DNA from: Sporomusaceae bacterium
GTDB taxonomy: Bacteria > Bacillota_C > Negativicutes > Sporomusales_B > UBA7701
Length of the DNA stretch: 38,122 nt
Direction of reading: 5' to 3'
Assembly: GCA_022839045.1 (NCBI GenBank)
Contig: JALHDI010000015.1
Location: forward strand, 1-38,122
The notes under the pieces are model-generated. The model searched no databases. It saw nothing but the letters and a program-made list of their open reading frames with translations, and was not told the origin of the DNA. Shown here one piece after another: positions 8,433 to 16,426 of this stretch. The position numbers and the translations under genes are program-made. Each line of letters opens with the position of its first letter. Positions within the stretch are counted from its first letter, which is position 1.

Positions 8433-10157
8433 ATGGCGGACAAGCAGGAACTGGCGCGAATTTTCGCCGAGATTGCCGTGCTGCTGGAACTGAAGGGGGA
8501 GAATCCCTTCAAGATCCGGGCGTATGAGGCGGCGGCGCGGATTCTGGAGGAACTGGACGGGGACCTGGAGAGCTTCGTGGCCAGCGGCCGGATGGATGCG
8601 ACCAAGGGGATCGGCCAGGCGCTCGGCCTCAAGATCCGCGAGTTTTTGGCCGAGGGACGGCTGAAATATTACGAGGAACTGAAGGAGTCCGTGCCGGCGG
8701 TGCTGTTCGAACTGGTCAAAATCCCCGGGCTGGGGCCGAAGAAGGCGCTGCAGCTCCATGAGAGGCTGGGCGTCAACTCGATCGGCGAGCTTGAGTACGC
8801 CTGCCGCGAGAACCGGCTGGTGACGCTGCCGGGGTTCGGCGCCAAGACCCAGGAGCGGATTCTGCAGGGGATCGACTATGTGAAGCGGTTCCAAGGCCAG
8901 TTCCTCCTGGCGGATGTCTGGCCGCTGGCGGAGAAGATCGCCGCCTGGCTGGAGGGCCGGCCGGGGGTGGACCGGGCGGCCGTGGCCGGCAGCATCTGCC
9001 GCCGCAAGGAGACGGTGAAGGATATCGATATCGTCATGGCGGCGGCCGAGCCTTCCGAAGCGACGGGGCTCGCCGCCGCGCTGCCCGGGGTGGAAGCGGT
9101 GCTCGGCCAGGGGCCGACCAAAACGAGCGTCAAGCTGGCGAACGGGATGAATGTGGACGTGCGCGCCGTGAGGCCGGAGGAGTTCGCCGCCGCGCTGCAC
9201 CATTTCACTGGCAGCAAGGAACACCACGTCGGCTTGCGGGGCCTGGCCAAGGAAAAAGGACTGAAAATCAACGAATACGGTATCGAGACGACGGCCGGGG
9301 AGCGATTGCTCATCGCCGACGAAGCGGCCTTCTACCGGGCGCTGGGGCTGGACTATATCGAGCCTGAGCTGCGCGAAGGCCTGGGCGAGATCGAGGCCGC
9401 GGCCGGCGGGACGCTGCCTGCCTTGGTTACTCCCGGGGATATCCGCGGCGTTTTCCATGTGCACACGACTTTTTCCGACGGCAGCGCGACGCCGGCGGAG
9501 ATGGCGGCGGCCACGCGGGAGCGGGGCTGGGAGTACCTGGGGGTGAGCGACCACAGCCGCACGGCGGTATACGCCCGCGGCCTGCGGCTGGAGACGGTGG
9601 ACGAGCAGCGCCGCGAGATCGAGCGCCTGAACGCGGCCAACCCCGGTTTCAGGCTGATGGCGGCCATCGAGTGCGATATCCTGCCCGACGGTTCGCTCGA
9701 TTACCCGGACGAGGTGCTGGCGGCGTTCGATTTCGTCATCGCTTCCGTCCATTCCGCCTTCCGCCAGAGCGAGGCCGACATGACGAGGCGGATAATCCGG
9801 GCGATGGAGAATCGCTACGTCGGCGTCCTCGGCCATCCTACCGGCCGGATACTGCTGGCCAGGGACGGGTACGGCGTCGATCTCGGCGCGGTCGTCGCCG
9901 CGGCGGCGGCTACGGGTACGGTTATCGAGATCAACGCCAGCCCCTACCGCCTCGATCTCGACTGGCGGTGGTGCCGCAAGGCGAAGGAGGCGGGGGTGCT
10001 GCTGGCGATCAATCCCGACGCCCATGCGCAGGCGGAGCTCGATTATGTAGCGTACGGCGTCGCCATGGCCCGCAAGGGGTGGCTTACGGCCGCCGATATC
10101 GTGAACACGCGGCCGGCGGCCGAGGCGCTGACCCTGCTGCGGCGCAAAAGAAACTAG
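8433..10157 (+). CDS. polX: DNA polymerase/3'-5' exonuclease PolX
   Basis: A 574-residue bacterial family X polymerase, probably acting in gap-filling repair. Order of domains: helix-hairpin-helix region (KIPGLGPKKALQL, about 92; TLPGFGAKTQERI, about 132); polymerase palm with GSICRRKETVKDIDIV at about 186-201 and the third acidic site in NGMNVDVRAV; and a PHP phosphoesterase domain from about 340 (HVHTTFSDGS, SDHSRT, HPTGR, NPDAHA), which supplies a Mn-dependent 3'-5' exonuclease. All metal-binding His/Asp positions I can recognise are kept. An AGGAGGTG site precedes the ATG, ten bases after spoVD, so the two may be co-transcribed. A terminator follows. Confidence 0.93.
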   Translation: MADKQELARIFAEIAVLLELKGENPFKIRAYEAAARILEELDGDLESFVASGRMDATKGIGQALGLKIREFLAEGRLKYYEELKESVPAVLFELVKIPGLGPKKALQLHERLGVNSIGELEYACRENRLVTLPGFGAKTQERILQGIDYVKRFQGQFLLADVWPLAEKIAAWLEGRPGVDRAAVAGSICRRKETVKDIDIVMAAAEPSEATGLAAALPGVEAVLGQGPTKTSVKLANGMNVDVRAVRPEEFAAALHHFTGSKEHHVGLRGLAKEKGLKINEYGIETTAGERLLIADEAAFYRALGLDYIEPELREGLGEIEAAAGGTLPALVTPGDIRGVFHVHTTFSDGSATPAEMAAATRERGWEYLGVSDHSRTAVYARGLRLETVDEQRREIERLNAANPGFRLMAAIECDILPDGSLDYPDEVLAAFDFVIASVHSAFRQSEADMTRRIIRAMENRYVGVLGHPTGRILLARDGYGVDLGAVVAAAAATGTVIEINASPYRLDLDWRWCRKAKEAGVLLAINPDAHAQAELDYVAYGVAMARKGWLTAADIVNTRPAAEALTLLRRKRN

Positions 10158-10181
10158 CCCGGTTCCGGGTACGGGAAAGGG

Positions 10182-10209
10182 AAAGCACCGCCAGCGGGCG
10201 GTGCTTTTT
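10182..10209 (+). terminator. Rho-independent terminator after polX
   Basis: An 11-bp perfect stem (AAAGCACCGCC / GGCGGTGCTTT) with AGCG loop, followed by further T residues. Confidence 0.85.
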
Positions 10210-10420
10210 GCGGTCTCACCGGGTCAAGAGGTCTTCCATATCCCGGGGAGTATTTCTTCACCTGGTTGCGTCCAGCCTTTTTCGCGGCGTACAGGGCTCT
10301 GTCGCCGTCGAGTCCTCGGGGTATATTTCTGCATAACCAAAGTGATAACCGTGTACATGACCGCGAGGTCCTGGAGCAGTTCGAAGATCATTTTCCATAG
10401 ATCGATTTGCAGCAAGGGTA
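10210..10420 (-). pseudogene. Decayed GGDEF (diguanylate cyclase) C-terminus
   Basis: Read on the minus strand, this gene-free stretch still encodes the end of a GGDEF domain in pieces. FGYAEIYPEDS (about 10312-10344) is in one frame and DGDRALYAAKKAGRNQVKKY (about 10250-10309) is in another. The second matches the family ending ADxALYxAKxxGRNxV. Further upstream, about 10350-10400, FELLQDLAVMYTVIT lies in yet another frame and could be a preceding helix and strand. The active-site GGDEF portion is missing. At least one frameshift plus a 5' deletion make it non-functional. The rest of the gap, 10421-10715, contains a very GC-rich patch and no gene I can support. Confidence 0.6.
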
Positions 10421-10715
10421 TATGCATTTGTTATCCCTGCCGTGGGTACAATTATCACCGCCTGTCGCTATCTTCGTCCCAAGAAGAAGGAAATCCTTCC
10501 CGGGGGCCCGCCGCGCGCCCGGGGCGCCGGATTACGGACGGGACTGCCGGGGCGGACGGCGAATATTCCGGCGTCGCCGGTGGCAGATTATTGCATGCCG
10601 GACAGCGGCCTGAAAAAACGGCCGCGGCAGGAAATACGCCGCTGCTAGGCTAATACTATAGGTATCGGTGTTTTCATATTTCCGGGAAATAACGGAAACC
10701 GGACGGAGGAGGATA

Positions 10716-11180
10716 ATGGGGCGGACGGTTGTTGTCGGCTTCGGCAACTTGTTGATGGGCGACGACGGGGTAGGTATCCACGTCGTGCGCGCGCTGGCGG
10801 CGCGGGGGCTGCCTCCCGGCGTGGAGGCGGTCGACGGCGGCGTGGCGTCGCTGGAGATACTGGGCTCCCTGCTCGACGCCGCCAAGGTTATCATCGTCGA
10901 CGCCCTCGCGGGCGGCGGCGAGCCGGGCGCCGTATACCGCCTGACGCCGACCGACCTCGGCCAGGCGGCTGCGCCTCCCGGTTACTCGCTGCACGAGTTT
11001 ACCCTGCCCCAGGCCCTTGCGCTTCTGGCTCAGACAGCGACGCTGCCGCCGATCGTCATCTTCGGGGTGGAGCCGGCCGCCATGGACATGGGGCTGGAGC
11101 TGTCGCCGCCGGTGGCGGCCGCGGCCGGACGGGTGGCGGACCTGATAGCCGTGGAATTGGGAGGTCGAGACGATGCATGA
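10716..11180 (+). CDS. Hydrogenase maturation protease (HycI/HyaD family, M52)
   Basis: A 154-residue endopeptidase that removes the C-terminal tail of the [NiFe]-hydrogenase large subunit after nickel insertion. The N-terminal motif GFGNLLMGDDGVGIHV (residues 8-23), the second acidic strand VIIVDALAGGG and the histidine in YSLHEFTLPQ supply the three nickel-sensing ligands known in the family. The ATG at 10716 follows GGAGGAT, so an upstream extension is rejected. It overlaps hypA by eight bases, so it starts a maturation operon. The hydrogenase it matures is not in the window. Confidence 0.9.
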   Translation: MGRTVVVGFGNLLMGDDGVGIHVVRALAARGLPPGVEAVDGGVASLEILGSLLDAAKVIIVDALAGGGEPGAVYRLTPTDLGQAAAPPGYSLHEFTLPQALALLAQTATLPPIVIFGVEPAAMDMGLELSPPVAAAAGRVADLIAVELGGRDDA

Positions 11181-11514
11181 GATGGCTATCGCCCAGGGGA
11201 TTCTGGATATAGCGCTGGAGGCCGCGGCGGACAACGGCGCCGCGGCCGTCGTCCGCATCAAGCTGCAGGTGGGGGAGATGACCGAGGTCGAGCCGGAAGC
11301 GCTCACCTTCTGTTTCGCCTCATTGGCGGCCGGGACGGCGGCGGCGGCGGCCGAACTCGACGTGGAAGTCATGCCGCTCATCGGCCGCTGCCGGGATTGC
11401 GGCCGCGAATTCCGGGTGGAGCGGTTCCGCTTCCTATGCCCCGGATGCGGGTCGGCGGGAGTGGAGATCGTCTCCGGGCGGGAACTCAGGGTGGAGCATT
11501 TGGAGGTGGAATAG
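11173..11514 (+). CDS. hypA: Hydrogenase nickel incorporation protein HypA
   Basis: A 113-residue nickel metallochaperone acting with HypB to load Ni into the hydrogenase large subunit. The N-terminal MHEM provides the His2 nickel ligand. The structural zinc site is C73-x2-C76 and C89-x2-C92 (RCRDCG ... LCPGCG). Length is typical. Its stop overlaps the GTG start of hypB by one base (TAGTG), implying translational coupling. Confidence 0.95.
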   Translation: MHEMAIAQGILDIALEAAADNGAAAVVRIKLQVGEMTEVEPEALTFCFASLAAGTAAAAAELDVEVMPLIGRCRDCGREFRVERFRFLCPGCGSAGVEIVSGRELRVEHLEVE

Positions 11515-12191
11515 TGGAAATCAAGGTTATGGCCAATATCCTCGACAAGAACGACCAACTGGCCGCTGAAGTGAACGCGCAGCTTTCGCGCCGCGGCATC
11601 TTCGTCCTGAACCTGCTGGGGTCGCCCGGCTCGGGCAAGACAGCGCTCCTGGAACGGACGATCGCCGCCCTCAAGGACGAACTATCCATGGCGGTCATCG
11701 AGGGCGACCTGTTCACCGACAAGGACGCCGACCGCATTGCCCGCCAGGGGGTGCCGGTGGTGCAGATCAACACCGGCGGCGGCTGCCATCTGGACGCCAA
11801 TATGGTCAGGGGCGTCCTGGACAAGCTGGACCTGGAGCGCCTCGAGCTGTTGATAATCGAGAATGTCGGCAACCTCGTCTGCCCGGCCGAGTTCAACATC
11901 GGCGAAGACATGAAGGCTACGGTGCTCAGCGTCACCGAGGGCGAGGACAAGCCGCTCAAATACCCGCTGGTCTTCAAGCAGGCCGGCGCCGTGGTCGTGA
12001 ATAAGATCGACCTGCTGCCCTATACCAGTTTCGATTTGGCCGCCGCTACCGAGGATATCACGAGCATCAACCCGCAGATAACGCTCATCACGGCGTCGTG
12101 CCGCACCGGTGAAGGGCTGGAGGCCTGGTACGACTGGCTGCGGGCCCGGGTGGCGGCCAAGAAGGCCGCTGCCGACCGGGAGGGGCAATAA
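11514..12191 (+). CDS. hypB: Hydrogenase nickel incorporation GTPase HypB
   Basis: A 225-residue SIMIBI-class GTPase that drives nickel delivery with HypA. The P-loop GSPGSGKT is at 36-43. EGDLFTDKDADR and GGGCHLDANMV contain the switch and metal-site residues, and NKIDLLPY is the guanine specificity motif. It lacks the His-rich N-terminal nickel store of some homologues. The chosen start is GTG, overlapping the hypA stop and preceded by GGAGGTGG. HypC, D, E and F are absent here and must be elsewhere if a hydrogenase is made. Confidence 0.95.
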   Translation: MEIKVMANILDKNDQLAAEVNAQLSRRGIFVLNLLGSPGSGKTALLERTIAALKDELSMAVIEGDLFTDKDADRIARQGVPVVQINTGGGCHLDANMVRGVLDKLDLERLELLIIENVGNLVCPAEFNIGEDMKATVLSVTEGEDKPLKYPLVFKQAGAVVVNKIDLLPYTSFDLAAATEDITSINPQITLITASCRTGEGLEAWYDWLRARVAAKKAAADREGQ

Positions 12192-12192
12192 G

Positions 12193-13365
12193 ATGCTGGC
12201 TTTGACGGGAGGAACGGTGCTGACGATGGCCGGGCCTGTCCTGCAGGGAGGCACGGTGCTGGTCGAGGGTGGCAGGATCGTCGCCGTCGGCGAGCATGTC
12301 GCTGTACCGGCCTATGCTACCGTCATCGAAGCGGCCGGCCGGTACGTGACGCCGGGGATCATCGACGCCCACACTCACCTGGGGGTGTATACCGAGGCCT
12401 ATGCCTGGGCGGGGGAAGAGGTCAACGAGACCAGTAAACCGACGACGCCGGAAATGGACGTCATCGACGCCATCAATCCTGATGACGCCGGTCTGGCCGA
12501 CGCCGTGGCCGGCGGCGTGACGACGGTCATGGTGGCTCCCGGGAGCGCCAACCCGGTGGGCGGCCAGTGCAGCATCATCAAGACCCGTCGCCGCACGTCG
12601 GTGGAGGAGATGCTGCTCAAGCGCCACGCCGGGCTCAAGATAGCCTTCGGGGAGAATCCCCGGCGGGTCTACGGCGAGCAGAAGAAAGCCCCCGTCACCA
12701 GGATGGCGACCGCCGCCCTGGTGCGGGAAACGCTGTTCAAGGCGAAAGATTATCTGGCCCGCGCCGGCGAGAAGGACTGGAATTTCGATCTCGGCCTCGA
12801 GGCGGCGGCCAGGGTGCTGCGGGGGGAGATGCCTCTCAGGGCCCACGCCCACCGGGCGGACGATATCGTCACCGCGCTCAGGATCGCGGCCGAGTTCGGC
12901 GTGGAGGTGATCGTCGAGCACGCCACCGAGGGGCATAATATCGCCGGGCTGTTGGCCGCAAGGCAGGCGAGACTGGTGGTGGGCCCCAACCTGACCACCC
13001 GCAGCAAGCTGGAGCTCAAGGATCGCAGTTTCGCCGCGCCGGCTGTGCTCGCCGCCCATGGCGTCCGGTTCGCCCTGATGAGCGATCATCCGGTGCTGCC
13101 GGCGGCTTTTCTGCCCGTGTACGCCGGGCTGGCGGTGAGGTTCGGCCTCCCGGAAGAACAGGCACTCAAGGCGATAACGGCCGAGGCGGCTGACATCCTC
13201 GGGGTCGGTGACCGGGTGGGCCGCATCGCGGTCGGCCTGGATGCGGACTTGGTGGTGTGGGACGGGCCGCCGCTGGCGGTGACTTCGCGGCCGCGGCTGG
13301 TTATCATCGACGGGGCGGTGGGCGAAGTCGACGCCGCGCAGACGATCGCCGCCTGGCAAAAATGA
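12193..13365 (+). CDS. Amidohydrolase (imidazolonepropionase-like)
   Basis: A 390-residue metal-dependent hydrolase of the amidohydrolase superfamily. The metal-binding HTH motif is in IIDAHTHLG (about residue 58). Further ligands are likely in LRAHAHRADD and VIVEHATEGH, and the last acidic residue is in ALMSDHPVLP. The C-terminal composite domain (GRIAVGLDADLVVWDG) is typical of cyclic amide hydrolases. The ATG is one base after the hypB stop with GGGAGGGG upstream, so it is co-transcribed with the hyp genes, although no link to hydrogenase is known to me. The substrate is unknown; imidazolone, dihydropyrimidine or peptide-like amides are all possible. Confidence 0.82.
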   Translation: MLALTGGTVLTMAGPVLQGGTVLVEGGRIVAVGEHVAVPAYATVIEAAGRYVTPGIIDAHTHLGVYTEAYAWAGEEVNETSKPTTPEMDVIDAINPDDAGLADAVAGGVTTVMVAPGSANPVGGQCSIIKTRRRTSVEEMLLKRHAGLKIAFGENPRRVYGEQKKAPVTRMATAALVRETLFKAKDYLARAGEKDWNFDLGLEAAARVLRGEMPLRAHAHRADDIVTALRIAAEFGVEVIVEHATEGHNIAGLLAARQARLVVGPNLTTRSKLELKDRSFAAPAVLAAHGVRFALMSDHPVLPAAFLPVYAGLAVRFGLPEEQALKAITAEAADILGVGDRVGRIAVGLDADLVVWDGPPLAVTSRPRLVIIDGAVGEVDAAQTIAAWQK

Positions 13366-13374
13366 GTAAACGGC

Positions 13375-13408
13375 ATGACCCGCGCCCTTTAAGGGAGCGG
13401 GTCATTTT
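13375..13408 (+). terminator. Terminator of the hyp-amidohydrolase operon
   Basis: The stem ATGACCCGC / GCGGGTCAT has an inner CCCTT/AAGGG extension and is followed by TTTT. Confidence 0.75.
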
Positions 13409-13431
13409 GCGCTGGCTGGCAACGAAAGATG

Positions 13432-13478
13432 CCGGAATGTAAACAAATAGTTCCGGAATGCGTAAACAAAAGTTTCCG
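13432..13478 (+). promoter_or_regulatory. Tandem dyad repeats, candidate activator (UAS) sites upstream of ald
   Basis: Two near-identical units, CCGGAATGTAAACAAA (13432-13447) and CCGGAATGCGTAAACAAA (13453-13470), each end in a TTCCG arm. This gives alternating CGGAA and TTCCG half-sites at 13433, 13451, 13454 and 13474. They sit 65-110 bases before the expected sigma-54 start point, where enhancer-binding proteins usually bind. The binding protein is unknown. Confidence 0.55.
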
Positions 13479-13517
13479 AAAGGGGCGAGCCTCCTCCTGT
13501 TTGGCGCGTTTATGTGC

Positions 13518-13533
13518 TGGCACAATTATTGCA
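13518..13533 (+). promoter_or_regulatory. Sigma-54 (-24/-12) promoter of ald
   Basis: TGGCAC, five bases, then TTGCA matches the sigma-54 consensus TGGCAC-N5-TTGCW exactly. Start of transcription would be near 13544, giving a 40-base leader with a GGAGGG site before the ATG at 13586. A TATAAT at 13537-13542 could also be a sigma-A -10 box, but no good -35 lies 17 bases upstream of it. Confidence 0.65.
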
Positions 13534-13585
13534 TTATATAATCGTGTTCTAGACATAATTAAGGTGAGCAGGAGGGAATACAAGG

Positions 13586-14704
13586 ATGATTATTGGGGTT
13601 GCGAAGGAGATTAAGAATAACGAAAACCGGGTGGCGCTCACCCCTGCAGGCACCACGACCCTTAAAGCGGCCGGCCACGAAGTGATGGTGGAAGCCGGCG
13701 CCGGGCTCGGCAGCGGCATCAGCGACGCGGCGTACGAAAAGGCGGGGGCCAAGATTGTCGCCGACAAGCGCAAGCTGTTCGACGACGCCGAGATGATCAT
13801 GAAGGTCAAAGAACCGCTGGCGCCCGAATACGATCTCTTCCATTCCGGGCAGATACTTTTCACTTATTTGCATCTTGCGCCCGAACCCGCCCTGACGAAG
13901 GCGCTCCTCGACAAGCGGGTAGTCGGTATCGCCTACGAGACGATCGAGGGCACCAACAGGTCGCTGCCGCTGCTGACGCCGATGAGCGAAGTCGCCGGCC
14001 GGATGTCGGTGCAGATCGGCGCCCAGTTCCTCGAAAAGCAGTGGGGGGGCAAAGGCATCCTGCTCGGCGGCGTACCGGGGGTAGAGTCGGCCCAGGTCGT
14101 CATCATCGGCGGCGGCGGCGTCGGTACCAACGCCGCCAAGATGGCGGTGGGCATGGGCGCCAGGGTAACGATTATCGACAAGTCGATCGAACGCCTCAAT
14201 TATCTCGACGACCTGTTCGGCGGCCGGGTAATGACGATTATGTCCAATAGCTATAACATCGCCTGCTGGGTGCGCAAAGCCGACCTGCTCATCGGCGCCG
14301 TGCTGCTGCCGGGGGCCAAGGCGCCCAAGCTGGTCAGCGAGGAGATGGTCAAGACGATGGAGCCGGGCTCGGTGATCGTCGACGTCGCCATCGACCAGGG
14401 CGGCTCGGTGGCCACCATCGACCGCGTTACCACTCACAGCGACCCTGTGTATGTCAAGCACGGCGTCGTCCACTACGCGGTGGCCAACATGCCGGGGGCG
14501 GTGGCCCGCACCTCCACGTTCGCACTCACCAACGCGACGATCGAGTACGCGCTGCAGATCGCCAACAAGGGCTACAAGCAGGCGGTCATGGATAACCCCG
14601 GTCTCGCCAAGGGCGTCAACGTCGTGAACGGCAAGGTCACCTACCAGGCGGTGGCCGACGCGCTGGGGCTGAAGTATACGTCGCTGGCCGAGGCTTTGGG
14701 CTAA
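13586..14704 (+). CDS. ald: Alanine dehydrogenase
   Basis: A 372-residue NAD-dependent enzyme that interconverts L-alanine with pyruvate and ammonia. Conserved substrate residues R15, K75 (MKVKEP) and H96 (YLHLAP) are present. The NAD fold [22 protein letters not shown] lies in the middle, and the catalytic Asp region reads VDVAIDQGG. The start has AGGAGGG upstream. It stands alone between two terminators and is preceded by a sigma-54-type promoter with tandem upstream repeats. Its expression is probably controlled by an activator sensing an amino acid or nitrogen state (inference). Confidence 0.95.
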   Translation: MIIGVAKEIKNNENRVALTPAGTTTLKAAGHEVMVEAGAGLGSGISDAAYEKAGAKIVADKRKLFDDAEMIMKVKEPLAPEYDLFHSGQILFTYLHLAPEPALTKALLDKRVVGIAYETIEGTNRSLPLLTPMSEVAGRMSVQIGAQFLEKQWGGKGILLGGVPGVESAQVVIIGGGGVGTNAAKMAVGMGARVTIIDKSIERLNYLDDLFGGRVMTIMSNSYNIACWVRKADLLIGAVLLPGAKAPKLVSEEMVKTMEPGSVIVDVAIDQGGSVATIDRVTTHSDPVYVKHGVVHYAVANMPGAVARTSTFALTNATIEYALQIANKGYKQAVMDNPGLAKGVNVVNGKVTYQAVADALGLKYTSLAEALG

Positions 14705-14730
14705 GCTTTAGGGAAAAAACTTGGCGGCTG

Positions 14731-14771
14731 ATGATAAAGGGTGGTGAATTTTCACCACCCTTTATCATTTC
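14731..14771 (+). terminator. Terminator after ald
   Basis: An 18-bp perfect inverted repeat (left arm ATGATAAAGGGTGGTGAA at 14731-14748) is followed by TTTC. The T-rich flank on both sides may allow bidirectional action. Confidence 0.85.
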
Positions 14772-14863
14772 TTGTAGGAAAAGTGTTGGTTGTTGTCGAA
14801 GAAAACCAAATAAAGGCACTTATTATGTATAGACACTTCGACGGCGACTAAAGGAGTGGGGAC

Positions 14864-15631
14864 ATGGCCAAAAGACGCGGCGGCGGGGGTGGCGGCGGAG
14901 GAGGTCACGATGCGGCGGGCATGATGCGCTGGCTGCTGACTTACGCTGACCTGATTACCTTGATGATGGCCTTTTTCGTTATCATGTACGCGATGAGCAA
15001 GGCGGACATGGCCAAGTTCAATTCACTCAAGAATTCCCTGGCAGTGGCTTTCCGGACCGAAGGTTCGGCCTCGAGCCTCATTTATACCCAGCAGGGCACC
15101 CAGCCGGTCGAACAGGCCATGAGCATAGACGGCAGCAGGGATACGGAAGATTTCCAGGATATCATCCGCAAGGTTCAGGCGAATGTCAAGGATCAGCGGC
15201 AGATCGCGTTCATCGTCGACGAGCGCGGGCTGACGATCCGTTTTTTGGATAACGTGCTGTTCGACCTCGGCCAGGCCGCACTGCGCCAGGATGCGCTGAC
15301 CATGCTGGACGCTGTCGGCAAAGCGATGAAGAACACGCCGCGCTATGTGCGGATCGAGGGCCACGCCGACAACTTGCCGATCAACACGCTGCAGTTTCCG
15401 TCCAACTGGGAGTTGTCCGCCGCCCGTTCGATCGCGGTTACCCGCTATCTCATCGACAAGCACGGCGCCGATCCCAGGCGGCTGGCATCGCTGGGCTACG
15501 GCGAGTACCGGCCGCTGTACCCCAACACTTCGGACGAGAACCGGGCCAAGAATCGCCGGGTGGATGTCGTCATCCTTCGCGCCGAGCGGTCCGGCGGTGA
15601 AATCGGCACCTTCGAGCCAATGAAGAGATAA
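14864..15631 (+). CDS. motB: Flagellar motor stator protein MotB / OmpA family
   Basis: A 255-residue stator protein. A striking Gly-rich cytoplasmic start (residues 6-14 all Gly) precedes one membrane helix (about 23-44), in which D29 of LLTYADLITLMMAFF corresponds to the proton-binding aspartate of MotB. The periplasmic OmpA-like peptidoglycan-binding domain spans about 120-245 (RIEGHADNLPI, FPSNWELSAARS, ENRAKNRRVDVVI). The start follows AAAGGAG. There is no motA beside it, and cheR follows directly, so it may pair with a MotA encoded elsewhere. Confidence 0.9.
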   Translation: MAKRRGGGGGGGGGHDAAGMMRWLLTYADLITLMMAFFVIMYAMSKADMAKFNSLKNSLAVAFRTEGSASSLIYTQQGTQPVEQAMSIDGSRDTEDFQDIIRKVQANVKDQRQIAFIVDERGLTIRFLDNVLFDLGQAALRQDALTMLDAVGKAMKNTPRYVRIEGHADNLPINTLQFPSNWELSAARSIAVTRYLIDKHGADPRRLASLGYGEYRPLYPNTSDENRAKNRRVDVVILRAERSGGEIGTFEPMKR

Positions 15632-15646
15632 ATGAGCGGAGGCAGC

Positions 15647-16426
15647 ATGGCACAGGACGATTGGGAGCTTTTTAAACAGAAACTGTTCGCCAAATCCAAC
15701 ATCGACCTCAACCAGTACAAGCCGGCGCAGATGCAGCGCAGGATAACCAACCTGATGAACCGGCACGGCGTATCGACTTATATGGCGTTCTTCCAGCTGC
15801 TCGAGGGCAATCCCAAGATTTATAAGGACTTCATCGATTACCTGACAATTAACGTAACCGAATTTTTCCGCACGCCGGAAAAGTTCGTCGAACTCGAGGA
15901 AAAGGTCATCCCCGACCTGCTGGCGCGCAGTCCGCGGCTCAACGTCTGGAGCGCCGGCTGCTCGACGGGCGCCGAGCCGTATTCGCTGGCGATGATCCTG
16001 CTGCATAAAGCTCCCGCGGCTCGCCACCGCATCCTGGCGACCGATCTCGATGTCGAGATGCTGGCCAAGGCCAAGCAGGGGGTGTACGCGGCCGGCGAGC
16101 TGAAAAATATTCCCGCGCAGAGGCTCGACCGGTATTTCGTCAAAAGCGGCGACAGCTTCGCCGTCAAGGACGAGGTCAAGGCGATGATCGAATTTCAGCG
16201 CCACAACCTGCTGCTCGATAAGTTCGAGAACGGCTTCGACCTCATTCTCTGCCGCAACGTGGTCATCTATTTCACCGAGGAGGCCAAGGACGCCCTCTAC
16301 CGGCGCTTTTTCGCCGCCCTGAAGCCGGGCGGGGTCTTTTTCGTCGGCGGCACCGAGGCGATCCTCAATTTCCGCGACATCGGCTTCCAGCATTACCTGC
16401 CCTTTTTCTACCGCAAGCCGCTATAG
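15647..16426 (+). CDS. cheR: CheR-type protein-glutamate O-methyltransferase
   Basis: A 259-residue chemotaxis methyltransferase that methylates glutamates of chemoreceptors with S-adenosylmethionine. An N-terminal helical domain (KQKLFAKSNIDLNQYKPAQM) and FLTINVTEFFR-like VTEFFRTPEKF precede the SAM site NVWSAGCSTGAEPYSLAM. LILCRNVVIYF near residue 205 completes the signature. Start: the ATG at 15647 has GGAGG four bases upstream, better than the ATG at 15632 immediately after the motB stop. It overlaps the convergent dacF gene by six bases at the stop codons and no terminator separates them. Other chemotaxis genes are absent nearby. Confidence 0.9.
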   Translation: MAQDDWELFKQKLFAKSNIDLNQYKPAQMQRRITNLMNRHGVSTYMAFFQLLEGNPKIYKDFIDYLTINVTEFFRTPEKFVELEEKVIPDLLARSPRLNVWSAGCSTGAEPYSLAMILLHKAPAARHRILATDLDVEMLAKAKQGVYAAGELKNIPAQRLDRYFVKSGDSFAVKDEVKAMIEFQRHNLLLDKFENGFDLILCRNVVIYFTEEAKDALYRRFFAALKPGGVFFVGGTEAILNFRDIGFQHYLPFFYRKPL

